DNA of 17,122 nt from Bacilli bacterium (GCA_900772095.1 CAAGQJ010000036.1:1-17122), one strand, 5' to 3'; shown: positions 1 through 7,936, counted from the first letter of the stretch. Numbers and translations are program-made. Notes: generated by a model not told the origin, from the sequence alone.

Positions 1-1800
1 CATCATTTAGTATGGGAAATTGTAGATAATGCAATTGATGAAGCGATAAATGGTTTTGGAAATGAAATAAAAATAGTTTTATACGAAGATGGTAGCATTA
101 GTGTTGAAGACCATGGACGAGGTCTACCAGTCGGAATGCATTCTTCTGGCAAATCAACACCTGAAGTTATTTATACAATATTACATGCAGGAGGTAAATT
201 TGAAGCAGAAGGATATAAAGTTTCAGGAGGTTTACATGGTGTTGGAGCCTCAGTAGTAAATGCTTTATCTAAATGGTTAGAAGTATATATTAAAAGAGAT
301 GGTCATGAATATTACATAAAATTTGAAAATGGTGGCAGAGTAGCAGTACCCCTAAAAGAGATAGGTACTACTAATAAAACAGGTACAATGGTTAGATTCC
401 TACCAGACCCTTCAATCTTTACTTCAACTAACTTTTCTTACACTACTATTGTAGAAAGAATGCAAGAATCAGCATTTCTAATAAATGGACTCACTATGGA
501 AGTTATTGATTTAGAAGATAAAAAACAAGCAAAATTCTGCTATGAAAACGGTTTAGTTTCCTTTGTAGAAATGATTAACGAAAATAAAAAACCTATTCAT
601 AAAGTATATAGTTTTAAAGGAACTAAAAACGGCATAGAAGTAGATATAGCATTTCAATATACTGATTCATATAATGAAAACATCATATCTTTTGTAAACA
701 ATGTAAAAACCATTGATGGAGGAAGTCATGAAGTAGGATTTAGAACTGCTTTAACAAGAGTTTTCAACGATTATGCTAAAACAAATGGATTTTTCAAAAT
801 CAAAGACAAAACATTTGATGGAAGCGACGTAAGAGAAGGCTTAACCGCAGTTATCTCACTAAAAATACCCGAAGCATTATTGCAATTTGAAGGACAAACC
901 AAATCTAAATTAGGAACCCCAGAAGCAAGAACAACTGTGGAATCCATTACTACTGAAAAATTATTATTCTTTTTAGAAGAAAATAAAAAAGTTGCAACAG
1001 AAATAATAGAAAAATCTTTAAAAAGTAAATTAGCAAGAGAAGCTGCTAGAAAAGCAAGAGAAGAAATCCAAAGTGGCAAAAAAAAGGGCGCTAAAGAAAA
1101 ACTTTTATCAGGAAAACTTACACCAGCAGGTTCCAAAAATAAAGATAAAAACGAATTATTTTTAGTCGAAGGAGATTCTGCCGGAGGCTCTGCTAAACAA
1201 GGAAGAGATAGAAAATTCCAAGCAATACTTCCATTAAGAGGTAAAGTTTTAAATACTGCTAAAGCTAAATTTGAAGATATAGTAAAAAATGAAGAATTAA
1301 ATACAATGATTTATACTATTGGAGCAGGCTCAGGTGCAAGCTTTGACAAAGATGATATTGCTTATGACAAAGTAATTATAATGACCGATGCCGATGATGA
1401 TGGAGCCCATATACAATGTCTATTATTAACATTCTTCTATAGATATATGAGACCACTAATTGAATTAGGTAAACTTTATATAGCAATGCCACCTTTATAT
1501 AAAATCACTTGTGGCAAAGAAATAGATTATGCCTATACCAACGAAGAATTAAAAGAAAAAACAGAAGGCAAAAAATGTGAAATTCAAAGATACAAAGGTC
1601 TAGGTGAAATGAATGCTGACCAATTATGGGAAACCACTATGAACCCGCTTACAAGAACCTTAATTAGAGTAAGTATTGATGACGCTGCTCTTGCTGAAAA
1701 AAGAGTAGATGTACTTATGGGTGATAAAGTAGAACCCCGTAAAGAATGGATTGAAGAAAACGTAGAATTTTCACTTGAAGATAACTATAAGATAAGTTAG
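1..1800 (+). CDS. parE: DNA topoisomerase IV subunit B (5' partial)
   Basis: ATPase subunit of topoisomerase IV, which with ParC decatenates replicated chromosomes. The frame is open from base 1, so about 50 N-terminal residues lie upstream; 599 residues are visible against roughly 650 in the family. In visible numbering the GHKL ATP site shows EIVDNAIDEA (6-15), DHGRGLPVGMH (37-47) and GGLHGVG (76-82). The transducer lysine loop QTKSKLG is near 299-305. The TOPRIM metal site follows as EGDSAGGS (390-397) and DADDDGAH (463-470). The GMHxxGKxTPEV stretch and DGAHIQ (GyrB usually has DGAHIR) favour ParE over GyrB. parC does not follow: a terminator and the convergent rpsD gene come next, so parC must lie upstream or elsewhere. 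GyrB is the only real alternative. Confidence 0.93.
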   Translation, partial: HHLVWEIVDNAIDEAINGFGNEIKIVLYEDGSISVEDHGRGLPVGMHSSGKSTPEVIYTILHAGGKFEAEGYKVSGGLHGVGASVVNALSKWLEVYIKRDGHEYYIKFENGGRVAVPLKEIGTTNKTGTMVRFLPDPSIFTSTNFSYTTIVERMQESAFLINGLTMEVIDLEDKKQAKFCYENGLVSFVEMINENKKPIHKVYSFKGTKNGIEVDIAFQYTDSYNENIISFVNNVKTIDGGSHEVGFRTALTRVFNDYAKTNGFFKIKDKTFDGSDVREGLTAVISLKIPEALLQFEGQTKSKLGTPEARTTVESITTEKLLFFLEENKKVATEIIEKSLKSKLAREAARKAREEIQSGKKKGAKEKLLSGKLTPAGSKNKDKNELFLVEGDSAGGSAKQGRDRKFQAILPLRGKVLNTAKAKFEDIVKNEELNTMIYTIGAGSGASFDKDDIAYDKVIIMTDADDDGAHIQCLLLTFFYRYMRPLIELGKLYIAMPPLYKITCGKEIDYAYTNEELKEKTEGKKCEIQRYKGLGEMNADQLWETTMNPLTRTLIRVSIDDAALAEKRVDVLMGDKVEPRKEWIEENVEFSLEDNYKIS

Positions 1801-1817
1801 TTTATAGATAATAAAAT

Positions 1818-1912
1818 AAGACTGATTAATTTAACGTGATTCCAGTTTAGTAGATATTATAAAAAAGCTTACTATCTACTATAAATTCATCTTAATTAAA
1901 CAGTCTTTTTCA
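1818..1912 (+). terminator. Compound hairpin with U-tract after parE
   Basis: An outer stem pairs AAGACTG (1819-1825) with CAGTCTT (1901-1907), continued after one mismatch by TTAATT/AATTAA. Inside it sits a perfect 9-bp hairpin, TAGTAGATA (1848-1856) with TATCTACTA (1873-1881). A T-run (about 1906-1910) follows the outer stem. It lies 19 nt past the parE stop and probably ends parE transcription. Its size and nesting exceed a plain terminator, so a small structured RNA is an alternative. Confidence 0.6.
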
Positions 1913-1929
1913 ATACAAATTTAAAAATA

Positions 1930-1963
1930 AAAAAACTTTGAATTACAATTTTCAAAGTTTTTT
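1930..1963. terminator. Bidirectional rho-independent terminator between parE and rpsD
   Basis: A perfect 13-bp inverted repeat pairs AAAAAACTTTGAA (1930-1942) with TTCAAAGTTTTTT (1951-1963) around an 8-nt loop. It has a T-run on one strand and an A-run on the other, so it works in both directions. It lies 6 nt past the rpsD stop and is the obvious terminator for that gene; it may also back up the parE hairpin. Confidence 0.85.
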
Positions 1964-1969
1964 ATATTT

Positions 1970-2572
1970 CTATCTGTTGTAGAATTCGATAATTAATTCT
2001 TCCTTGATTTCAGGATTTAGTTCACTTCTTTCTGGAAGTCTAACATATGTTCCTTCATTCTTATTAGAATCAAAACTTACAAATTCAACTCTTTTTAGAA
2101 CCTTTTCAAGTGCATCTTGTACTGCCTTATGATTCTTTGACTCTTCTTTAAGTGCTATAGTAGAACCTACCTTAACTCTATAAGAAGGAATGTCAACTTT
2201 CTTACCATTAACAGTAATATGACCATGATTTACAAGTTGTCTTGCAGCTCTTCTAGTTGGAGCAAAACCCATACGATAAACTAAATTATCAAGTCTTGAT
2301 TCAAGTAAAACTAATAAATTCTCACCATGAATACCTTTTAATTTTCCAGCTTCCTTAAAAGTTTTCTTAAATTGTCTTTCATTTAGTCCATACATAAATC
2401 TTACTTTTTGTTTTTCTTTTAATTGTTCACTATAACTAGAAGGTTTTCTTTTACGGTCAGAACCATGTTGTCCTGGACCATATGGTCTTCTAGCAAGTTC
2501 TTTTCCATTTTCAAGTAAAGATGCTCCTACACGACGAGCTTGTTTGTAACTTGGACCAGTGTATCTTGACAT
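1970..2572 (-). CDS. rpsD: 30S ribosomal protein S4
   Basis: Primary 16S rRNA-binding protein that starts assembly of the 30S body and often represses its own synthesis. The 200-residue length equals that of Bacillus S4. The N-terminus MSRYTGPSYKQARRVG and the RRPYGPGQHG segment are typical. The S4 RNA-binding domain (about 90-155) contains ESRLDNLVYRMGFAPTRRAA and VNHGHITVNGKKVDIPSY. No zinc-binding cysteines are present (the C-minus form). The ATG at 2572 is preceded by AAAGGAG with good spacing. The frame extends to a TTG at 2590, but that start would include the ribosome binding site as codons and was rejected. The gene stands alone, has its own promoter and converges on parE. Confidence 0.97.
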   Translation of the reverse strand: MSRYTGPSYKQARRVGASLLENGKELARRPYGPGQHGSDRKRKPSSYSEQLKEKQKVRFMYGLNERQFKKTFKEAGKLKGIHGENLLVLLESRLDNLVYRMGFAPTRRAARQLVNHGHITVNGKKVDIPSYRVKVGSTIALKEESKNHKAVQDALEKVLKRVEFVSFDSNKNEGTYVRLPERSELNPEIKEELIIEFYNR

Positions 2573-2734
2573 ACTTTCTTCTCCTTTCAAAGTTTATTTT
2601 TCATAAACATTGAAATTATTTTATCACTTTGTAGGGTGTTTAATATATATTTTCACCTAACAGCAAAGGTTACTAGTAATTTTCAAAAAAACACATTACA
2701 AAACTTTAAAATATTGCTGTTCAATGTCCATGCG
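2573..2734 (-). promoter_or_regulatory. Putative S4 autoregulatory leader of rpsD
   Basis: The transcript predicted from the rpsD promoter has about 160 nt before the start codon, long for this compact region. Two arms, AACAGCAA and TTGCTGTT in RNA sense (at 2721-2714 and 2666-2659), form an 8-bp closing stem around 47 nt. S4 is known to bind structured leaders of its own mRNA in Firmicutes, so this is a plausible autoregulatory site. I could not match it to the known leader consensus by eye. Confidence 0.45.
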
Positions 2735-2742
2735 TTTATAAT
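2714..2742 (+). promoter_or_regulatory. Candidate ddl promoter overlapping the rpsD promoter
   Basis: TTGCTG (2714-2719) and a perfect TATAAT (2737-2742) are separated by exactly 17 bp, giving a start near 2749 and a 5' UTR of about 55 nt for ddl. The -35 is a weak match. Another TATAAT at 2779-2784 lies too close to the ribosome binding site (2787-2794) to leave a usable leader, so I prefer the upstream one. Confidence 0.5.
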
Positions 2743-2768
2743 TATATCAAATTTTTACAAAAAGTCAA
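2741..2768 (-). promoter_or_regulatory. rpsD promoter (sigma-A type)
   Basis: Read on the minus strand, the -35 is TTGACT (2768-2763) and the -10 is a perfect TATAAT (2746-2741), with a 16-bp spacer. Predicted start of transcription is near 2734. The strength suits a ribosomal protein gene. The -10 overlaps the -10 proposed for ddl on the other strand. Confidence 0.75.
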
Positions 2769-2804
2769 GGAAATAACGTATAATTAAAGAGGAGAGTGGT
2801 AAAT

Positions 2805-3773
2805 ATGTTAAAAATTGCAATAGTTTTTGGTGGAAATAGTGTAGAACATGAAGTTAGTGTTAATTCAGCCCAAAATGTATATCAAAATATAGATAAAAAT
2901 AAATACGATGTTTCTTTAATATACGTAGATAAAAATAATAATTTCTATGATGTAAAAGACTTTTCCCTTACAAATAAAAATTTGATTACTAATCTATATT
3001 CACTTAAAAACTATGATTTAATATTTCCTGTTATGCATGGAGATTACTTTGAAGATGGGTCATTTCAAGGAATGCTTGATATATTTAAAGTTAAATATGT
3101 AGGCAATAACCTTTTAACTAGTAGTTTATGTATGGATAAAGTATATACTAAAAAACTACTTGATAAAGAAAATATTCCTAATGTACCTTATTTATATATT
3201 TATAAAAACTATAACCTAGATGAATTAAATAAAAACATATCCAAAAAAATAGGTTATCCATGCTTTATTAAACCTTCAAATTGCGGTAGCAGTGTTGGTA
3301 CCAGTATCTGCTACGAAAAATCTACACTAGAAAAATGCATAAATGAAGCCTTAAAATACGATAGAAAAGTATTAATAGAAAAGTTTATCGAAGGAAAAGA
3401 ACTAGAAATAGCAATCCTAGGAAATGAAGATTTAATTATATCTGATATTGGTGAAATAATAAGTAGTGATATATTTTATACTTATGACGCTAAATATAAT
3501 AGTAACTCAATAACTAAAGTATGTAATTCATTAGATAAAGAAACAATAGATAAAATAAAAGAATATGCAAAAGAAGCATACAAACTTTTAGAATGTAAAG
3601 TTCTATCAAGAATAGACTTCTTCTTAGATAAAGATAATAACATCTATTTAAATGAAATAAATACAATGCCAGGTTTTACCTCCATTAGTATGTATCCAAT
3701 GTTAATGAAAAATATCGGTATATCTTATACAAATTTAATTAATAAAATAATAGAGTATTCATTAAAAAAATAG
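2805..3773 (+). CDS. ddl: D-alanine--D-alanine ligase
   Basis: ATP-grasp enzyme that joins two D-alanines in the cytoplasm for the peptidoglycan pentapeptide, feeding MurF. The 322 residues fit the family. Seen in order: VFGGNSVEHEVS (7-18); FPVMHGDYFEDGSFQG (74-89); FIKPSNCGSSVGTS (154-167), the glycine-rich ATP loop; the omega-loop YDAKY (227-231), whose last tyrosine is the form associated with D-Ala rather than D-lactate specificity; SRIDFF (268-273); and NEINTMPGFT (283-292), which carries metal-binding residues. Start: the in-frame GTG at 2796 sits directly on the AAAGAGGAG site, so the ATG at 2805, 10 nt after it, is preferred. First gene of a same-strand block that includes murD, so the two cell wall steps are linked. 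Confidence 0.95.
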   Translation: MLKIAIVFGGNSVEHEVSVNSAQNVYQNIDKNKYDVSLIYVDKNNNFYDVKDFSLTNKNLITNLYSLKNYDLIFPVMHGDYFEDGSFQGMLDIFKVKYVGNNLLTSSLCMDKVYTKKLLDKENIPNVPYLYIYKNYNLDELNKNISKKIGYPCFIKPSNCGSSVGTSICYEKSTLEKCINEALKYDRKVLIEKFIEGKELEIAILGNEDLIISDIGEIISSDIFYTYDAKYNSNSITKVCNSLDKETIDKIKEYAKEAYKLLECKVLSRIDFFLDKDNNIYLNEINTMPGFTSISMYPMLMKNIGISYTNLINKIIEYSLKK

Positions 3774-3798
3774 TATAATATATTTAAAGGAGTTTTTT

Positions 3799-4992
3799 AT
3801 GCTAAACGAAGAAATAATAGTAAAAATAATTGATGTAGATAACAAAGGAAACGGCATAGCAAGAGTAAATAACATGGTTATATTTGTTAAAGGAGCTTTA
3901 AAAGATGAAACTGTTAACATAAAAATAACCAGTATAAAAAAACACTATATGACAGGCTCTATCATAAAAATAAAAACCACTAGTAAAGATAGAATCAAAG
4001 TGAAATGTCCTTACTTTAATAAATGTGGTGGTTGCAAGTTCTTACATACTACTTTATCTAATGAACAAAAAATAAAAGAAAACTTTATTAAAAACTTATT
4101 CAAAAAATATAAAGTAAAAATAATTGATATAGACTACGAATATAACTATCGTAATAAAGTAACTCTACATATTAAAAATGGTAAACTAGGTTTCTATACT
4201 GAAAAAACAAATGATTTAATAGAAATAGATAACTGTTTATTACTTGATAATAATATAAATAAAGTAATATCTAAATTAAAAGATTATAACTTACTTAATA
4301 TAAAAGAAATAGTTATAAAAAGCACATATTTTACTAAAGAATTAATGATAATTATTAAAGGAAATTTAAATGATAAAGATTTAAAAGATATTCAAAAAAT
4401 AAATAACTTAAAAAGTTTATATCTAAATAATAAACTAATATATGGTGCTTTATACCTAACTGAAGAGATTAATGGTATCAAATATACAATATATCCAGAT
4501 GCCTTTTTCCAAGTAAATACTAAAGGTATGATACTTTTATATGAAGAAATTAAAAGATATGCTGGAAAAGCAAACACCTTACTCGACTTATACTCTGGTA
4601 CTGGTACAATTGGTATATATTTAAAAGATAATTTCAAAAAAATAACTGGTATAGAAATAAATAAAAAATCAATAAACAATGCTAATATAAATAAAAAACT
4701 AAATAAAATAGATAATATTAATTTTATATGTGCAGACTCTTCAAGCAAAAGCGATAACTATGACTGCTTAGTAGTAGACCCCCCTAGAGTAGGACTATCT
4801 AAAAAAGTTATTTCTAACATTATAAAAGGTGATTATAAAAAAGTTATCTATGTTTCATGTAACCCTCTAACATTAAAAAGAGACTTAGATTACTTAAAAG
4901 AACAATACGAAGTAAAAGAAATTAGTATGCTAAATATGTTTGTTAAAACTGAACATATGGAATGCATATGTTTATTAGAAAATAAATCATAA
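3799..4992 (+). CDS. 23S rRNA/tRNA (uracil-5-)-methyltransferase, TrmA/RlmCD family
   Basis: SAM-dependent enzyme making 5-methyluridine in RNA; in Bacilli the close homologue RlmCD methylates 23S rRNA. Length 397. An N-terminal TRAM domain (about 1-60) is followed by the iron-sulfur cysteines C70, C76, C79 (CPYFNKCGGC) and C146. The SAM motif is DLYSGTGTIG (263-272). DPPR (327-330), the nucleophile C354 in VSCNP, and E388 in HMEC, the usual general base, complete the active site. All catalytic residues are present, so it should be active. AAAGGAG ends 6 nt before the ATG. It follows ddl by 25 nt with no terminator and is probably cotranscribed. Exact target (RlmD-, RlmC- or TrmA-like) cannot be decided from sequence alone. 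Confidence 0.92.
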   Translation: MLNEEIIVKIIDVDNKGNGIARVNNMVIFVKGALKDETVNIKITSIKKHYMTGSIIKIKTTSKDRIKVKCPYFNKCGGCKFLHTTLSNEQKIKENFIKNLFKKYKVKIIDIDYEYNYRNKVTLHIKNGKLGFYTEKTNDLIEIDNCLLLDNNINKVISKLKDYNLLNIKEIVIKSTYFTKELMIIIKGNLNDKDLKDIQKINNLKSLYLNNKLIYGALYLTEEINGIKYTIYPDAFFQVNTKGMILLYEEIKRYAGKANTLLDLYSGTGTIGIYLKDNFKKITGIEINKKSINNANINKKLNKIDNINFICADSSSKSDNYDCLVVDPPRVGLSKKVISNIIKGDYKKVIYVSCNPLTLKRDLDYLKEQYEVKEISMLNMFVKTEHMECICLLENKS

Positions 4993-5004
4993 AATGTAAA
5001 ATTT

Positions 5005-5038
5005 ATAATAATAGTTTTAATAAATTAATTATTATTAT
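5005..5038 (+). other. A/T-only hairpin between RNA methyltransferase and murD
   Basis: ATAATAAT (5005-5012) can pair with ATTATTAT (5031-5038), extendable inward by about four pairs including a G-U. No T-run follows, so it is not a convincing terminator. It may be an mRNA processing or stability element, or simply chance in A/T-rich DNA. Confidence 0.25.
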
Positions 5039-5062
5039 ATAATTATATAAGAAGGTGGTTAA

Positions 5063-6394
5063 ATGTATAATTATAAAAAAATTCTAGTACTAGGACTAGC
5101 TAAAAGTGGATATGAAGTATGTAAAGTCTTATCCAAGTTAAACTGTGATATTACTTTAAATGATATAAATATAAACCAAGATGAAAACATTATTAATGAT
5201 CTAAAAAAAAGAAATATAAAAATTATTCTTGGAGAGCATCCAGATGACTTACTTGATACTTCATTTTCATATGTTATTAAAAATCCTGGTATAAAAATAG
5301 ACCATAAATACGTATTAAAAGCTAAAGAACTAGGTATTCCTGTTATTAATGAAATGGAAGTAGGATATAACTTAATACGCGAAAAAGCAAATGTTACAAT
5401 AATTGGTATAACAGGTACAAATGGCAAAACTACTACTACAACTTTAATATATGAAATATTAAAAGAAAAATATCCTAATAATGTACACTTATGTGGTAAT
5501 ATAGGTTTCCCCTTATGTAGCTTTGTAGAAAAAGTAAAAGATAAAGACATATTAGTAATAGAAACTTCATGTCAGCAACTAGAAAATCTTGTAAATTATA
5601 AACCTGATATAGCAGTTTTAACTAATATTACCAAAGCCCATTTAGAGTTTATGAAAACATATGAACATTATAAATATGTAAAAGGAAAAATCTTTCAAAA
5701 TCAAACAAAATCAGATGTTTTAATAGTCAATAATAATGATACTAACTCAAAAGAATTAGTTAAAACTGCAAAAAGTAAAATTAAATACTTTGGAATAGAT
5801 ACTTATATTAAAGATAATTATATCTATTACCTAAATAATCAAGTTATATCCTTAAATGATATAATACTACGTGGCAATCACAACTATGAAAATATTATGG
5901 CTTCCATTATGGTATGTAAAGAACTTAACGTAGAAGATGAAATAATAAGAAAAGTACTAAAAACCTTTAAAGGAGTAGAACATCGCTTAGAATTTGTTAG
6001 AAAGGTAAATGATAGAATATTTTATAATGATACAGAAGCCACTAATATAAAATGCACTCAAATAGCACTTTCTAGTTTCAATGAAAAAATTATAGTTATA
6101 CTAGGTGGATATGAAAGAGGACAAGATTTTAATGATTTAAAAGACTATTTAACAAATGTAAAAGCAATTCTTGCTATTGGAGAAACAAAAGATAGAGTAG
6201 AAAAATTTGCCTTAGATAATAATATTTTATGCTATAAATATGAACATTTAAAAGACGCTGTAATAAAAGGTTATGAAATATCTAGCCCTAATGATATAAT
6301 TTTACTTTCCCCAGCTTCAGCATCTTGGGACCAATATAAAAAATGCGAAGACCGTGGAGATGAATTTAAAAAAATAGTTAATACTCTAGAATAG
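5063..6394 (+). CDS. murD: UDP-N-acetylmuramoyl-L-alanine--D-glutamate ligase
   Basis: Adds D-glutamate to UDP-MurNAc-L-Ala in the cytoplasm, the second Mur ligase step. 443 residues, close to the usual 440-450. Seen: an N-terminal Rossmann-like domain (LGLAKSG at 10-16, NPGI at 74-77), the P-loop GITGTNGKTTT (115-125), a lysine at 207 aligned with the carbamylated lysine of E. coli MurD, GNHN (271-274), HRLEFV (307-312), and LSPASASWDQ near the end. Two motifs differ from the common form: SSFQLE is here TSCQQLE, and DSKATN is DTEATN, with Glu325 in place of the lysine. Related Firmicutes vary at these places, so activity is still expected. AGAAGGTGG precedes the ATG. It lies 46 nt before spoIIGA with no terminator between. 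Confidence 0.95.
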   Translation: MYNYKKILVLGLAKSGYEVCKVLSKLNCDITLNDININQDENIINDLKKRNIKIILGEHPDDLLDTSFSYVIKNPGIKIDHKYVLKAKELGIPVINEMEVGYNLIREKANVTIIGITGTNGKTTTTTLIYEILKEKYPNNVHLCGNIGFPLCSFVEKVKDKDILVIETSCQQLENLVNYKPDIAVLTNITKAHLEFMKTYEHYKYVKGKIFQNQTKSDVLIVNNNDTNSKELVKTAKSKIKYFGIDTYIKDNYIYYLNNQVISLNDIILRGNHNYENIMASIMVCKELNVEDEIIRKVLKTFKGVEHRLEFVRKVNDRIFYNDTEATNIKCTQIALSSFNEKIIVILGGYERGQDFNDLKDYLTNVKAILAIGETKDRVEKFALDNNILCYKYEHLKDAVIKGYEISSPNDIILLSPASASWDQYKKCEDRGDEFKKIVNTLE

Positions 6395-6439
6395 ACATAA
6401 TTCTTAATATATTTAATTTATACTACAAGAGGTGGTAGA

Positions 6440-7225
6440 ATGAAAATATATTTAGATTATGTTTTTTTTATTAATTTTTTATTTGATTTTATACTATTAA
6501 TTGCCATTTCTATTATCTTAAAACGTAATATCAAACTAAAAAGAATAATACTTGGCTCTATTTTCGGAGGTCTTAGTACTTTTATAATGTTTTTAGAAAT
6601 AAAAAGTACTATTTACTTTATCTTAAAACTATTAACAGGTTTAATCATGATAATTATAACATTTAAATATAAAAATATTAAATATCTCATCACTAACTTC
6701 ATATATTTACTAATGCTCAGCATTGTCCTAGGAGGCTTTTTATATCTAATTAATATTGAAATAGGATATGAACATGTAGGTATGCTTTTCTTTACTAATG
6801 GAAAAAGATTAAATAGCCTATTACTAATACTTTTTGCTATTTTAATTATGGTTATTTACGTTAAAGTATTAAAAAAACACAAAAAAGAAATTAACTTATA
6901 CTATAAAGTTGATTTATATTTAAATAATAAAATCCTAAAACTAAATGGTTATTTAGATACAGGTAATAAATTATCTGACCCCTACACAAATAAACCCATA
7001 TGTATTATAAATAAAGGTTTAATAAAGAAAAACCAAAATTATATATATGTTCCATATAAAACAATAAGTGGTTCTTCCCTCATGAAATGTATTAAAGTAA
7101 AAAAAATATACATAAGTGAAATAGGATATAAATATAATGTTTTAGTAGGTCTATCAAATGACAAAATTTTATTAGATGGGATTGATATAATACTAAATAT
7201 AGACTTATTAGGAGGAAAACAATGA
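6440..7225 (+). CDS. spoIIGA: Sporulation sigma-E factor-processing peptidase SpoIIGA
   Basis: Membrane aspartic protease that removes the pro-sequence of sigma-E in the mother cell after SpoIIR signalling from the forespore. 261 residues, somewhat shorter than the Bacillus protein (about 309). About five hydrophobic segments (near 7-27, 34-51, 57-74, 80-104 and 126-143) form the N-terminal membrane domain. The soluble protease half carries the catalytic motif YLDTGNKLSDP with Asp173. AGAGGTGG precedes the ATG. Its last codons (GGAGGA) are also the Shine-Dalgarno for sigE, and its TGA overlaps the sigE ATG in ATGA, so protease and substrate are translationally coupled, as in Bacillus where the two genes are adjacent. 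Confidence 0.95.
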   Translation: MKIYLDYVFFINFLFDFILLIAISIILKRNIKLKRIILGSIFGGLSTFIMFLEIKSTIYFILKLLTGLIMIIITFKYKNIKYLITNFIYLLMLSIVLGGFLYLINIEIGYEHVGMLFFTNGKRLNSLLLILFAILIMVIYVKVLKKHKKEINLYYKVDLYLNNKILKLNGYLDTGNKLSDPYTNKPICIINKGLIKKNQNYIYVPYKTISGSSLMKCIKVKKIYISEIGYKYNVLVGLSNDKILLDGIDIILNIDLLGGKQ

Positions 7226-7905
7226 AAAAAATATTATTATGGTTTAAGAAATTATTTAAAAAAGGAGTATACTTTGTTGGTGCTACAGATATTCTTCCAC
7301 CACCATTAGAAAAAGAAGAGGAAGAAAACTACATTATTTTAAAAGAACAAGGAGATACCAAAGCCAAAGATAAATTAATTGAACATAACTTAAGATTAGT
7401 AGTATTTTTAGCCAAAAGATATGAAAACACTAATGTTGATTTAGAAGACCTAGTTAGCATTGGGTCAATTGGCTTAATAAAAGGAATTAACACATTTAAA
7501 AGAGGAAAAAATATTAAACTTGCCACTTATTGTTCACGTTGTATAGATAACGAAATATTAATGTACTTAAGAAAAAACAAAAAAACAAAAGTAGATATAT
7601 CCTTTGAAGAATCACTTAGTTTTGATAGTGAAGGTAACGAACTACACTTAGAAGATATACTAGGAACAGATGGCGATATAGTAACAAAACCCTTAGAAGA
7701 TGAAATGGACAAAAAAATCCTAAAAGAAGAATTAGAAAAACTCGATAACCGCGATAGAGAAATAATGAACTTAAGATATGGATTAAACGGCTATGAAGAA
7801 ATGACTCAAAAAGATGTCGCAGAAAAACTAAAAATAAGTCAGTCTTATATCTCAAGAATAGAAAAAAAAGTAATCAAGAAATTAAAAAGCATTATTAAAG
7901 TATAA
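7222..7905 (+). CDS. sigE: RNA polymerase sporulation sigma-E factor (pro-sigma-E)
   Basis: First mother-cell-specific sigma factor. 227 residues. A basic-hydrophobic pro-sequence leads to GVYFVGATDILPPPL; aligned with the Bacillus cleavage context the cut would follow Tyr17, giving a pro-sequence of about 17 residues rather than 27. Region 2 (about 45-120) includes EHNLRLVVFLAKRYENT and IKLATYCSRCIDNEILMYLR. Region 4 (about 165-225) includes LDNRDREIMNLRYGL and the helix-turn-helix TQKDVAEKLKISQSYISRIE. The four-base ATGA overlap couples it to spoIIGA. No sigG follows, unlike Bacillus; a terminator closes the unit. Mother-cell genes elsewhere, possibly spoVS and ylbD in this window, are its likely targets. 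Confidence 0.96.
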   Translation: MKKILLWFKKLFKKGVYFVGATDILPPPLEKEEEENYIILKEQGDTKAKDKLIEHNLRLVVFLAKRYENTNVDLEDLVSIGSIGLIKGINTFKRGKNIKLATYCSRCIDNEILMYLRKNKKTKVDISFEESLSFDSEGNELHLEDILGTDGDIVTKPLEDEMDKKILKEELEKLDNRDREIMNLRYGLNGYEEMTQKDVAEKLKISQSYISRIEKKVIKKLKSIIKV

Positions 7906-7925
7906 AAAAATTATACTTCTTTTTA
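7898..7925 (+). terminator. Terminator after sigE, overlapping its 3' end
   Basis: AAGTATAA (7898-7905) pairs perfectly with TTATACTT (7911-7918) around a 5-A loop, followed by CTTTTT. The 5' arm is made of the last sigE codons and its stop. It closes the ddl-sigE block. Confidence 0.75.
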
Positions 7926-7936
7926 TTTTTATTTTA

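Noticed and set aside
771..1136. Open frame of 121 codons on the minus strand inside parE
   Set aside because: It lies entirely antisense to strongly conserved parE codons and its translation is low-complexity (Ser/Leu/Phe-rich), as expected for a shadow.
2573..2590. TTG start giving rpsD six extra residues
   Set aside because: The extra codons are the Shine-Dalgarno itself (AAAGGAGAA), and S4 homology begins at the internal ATG.
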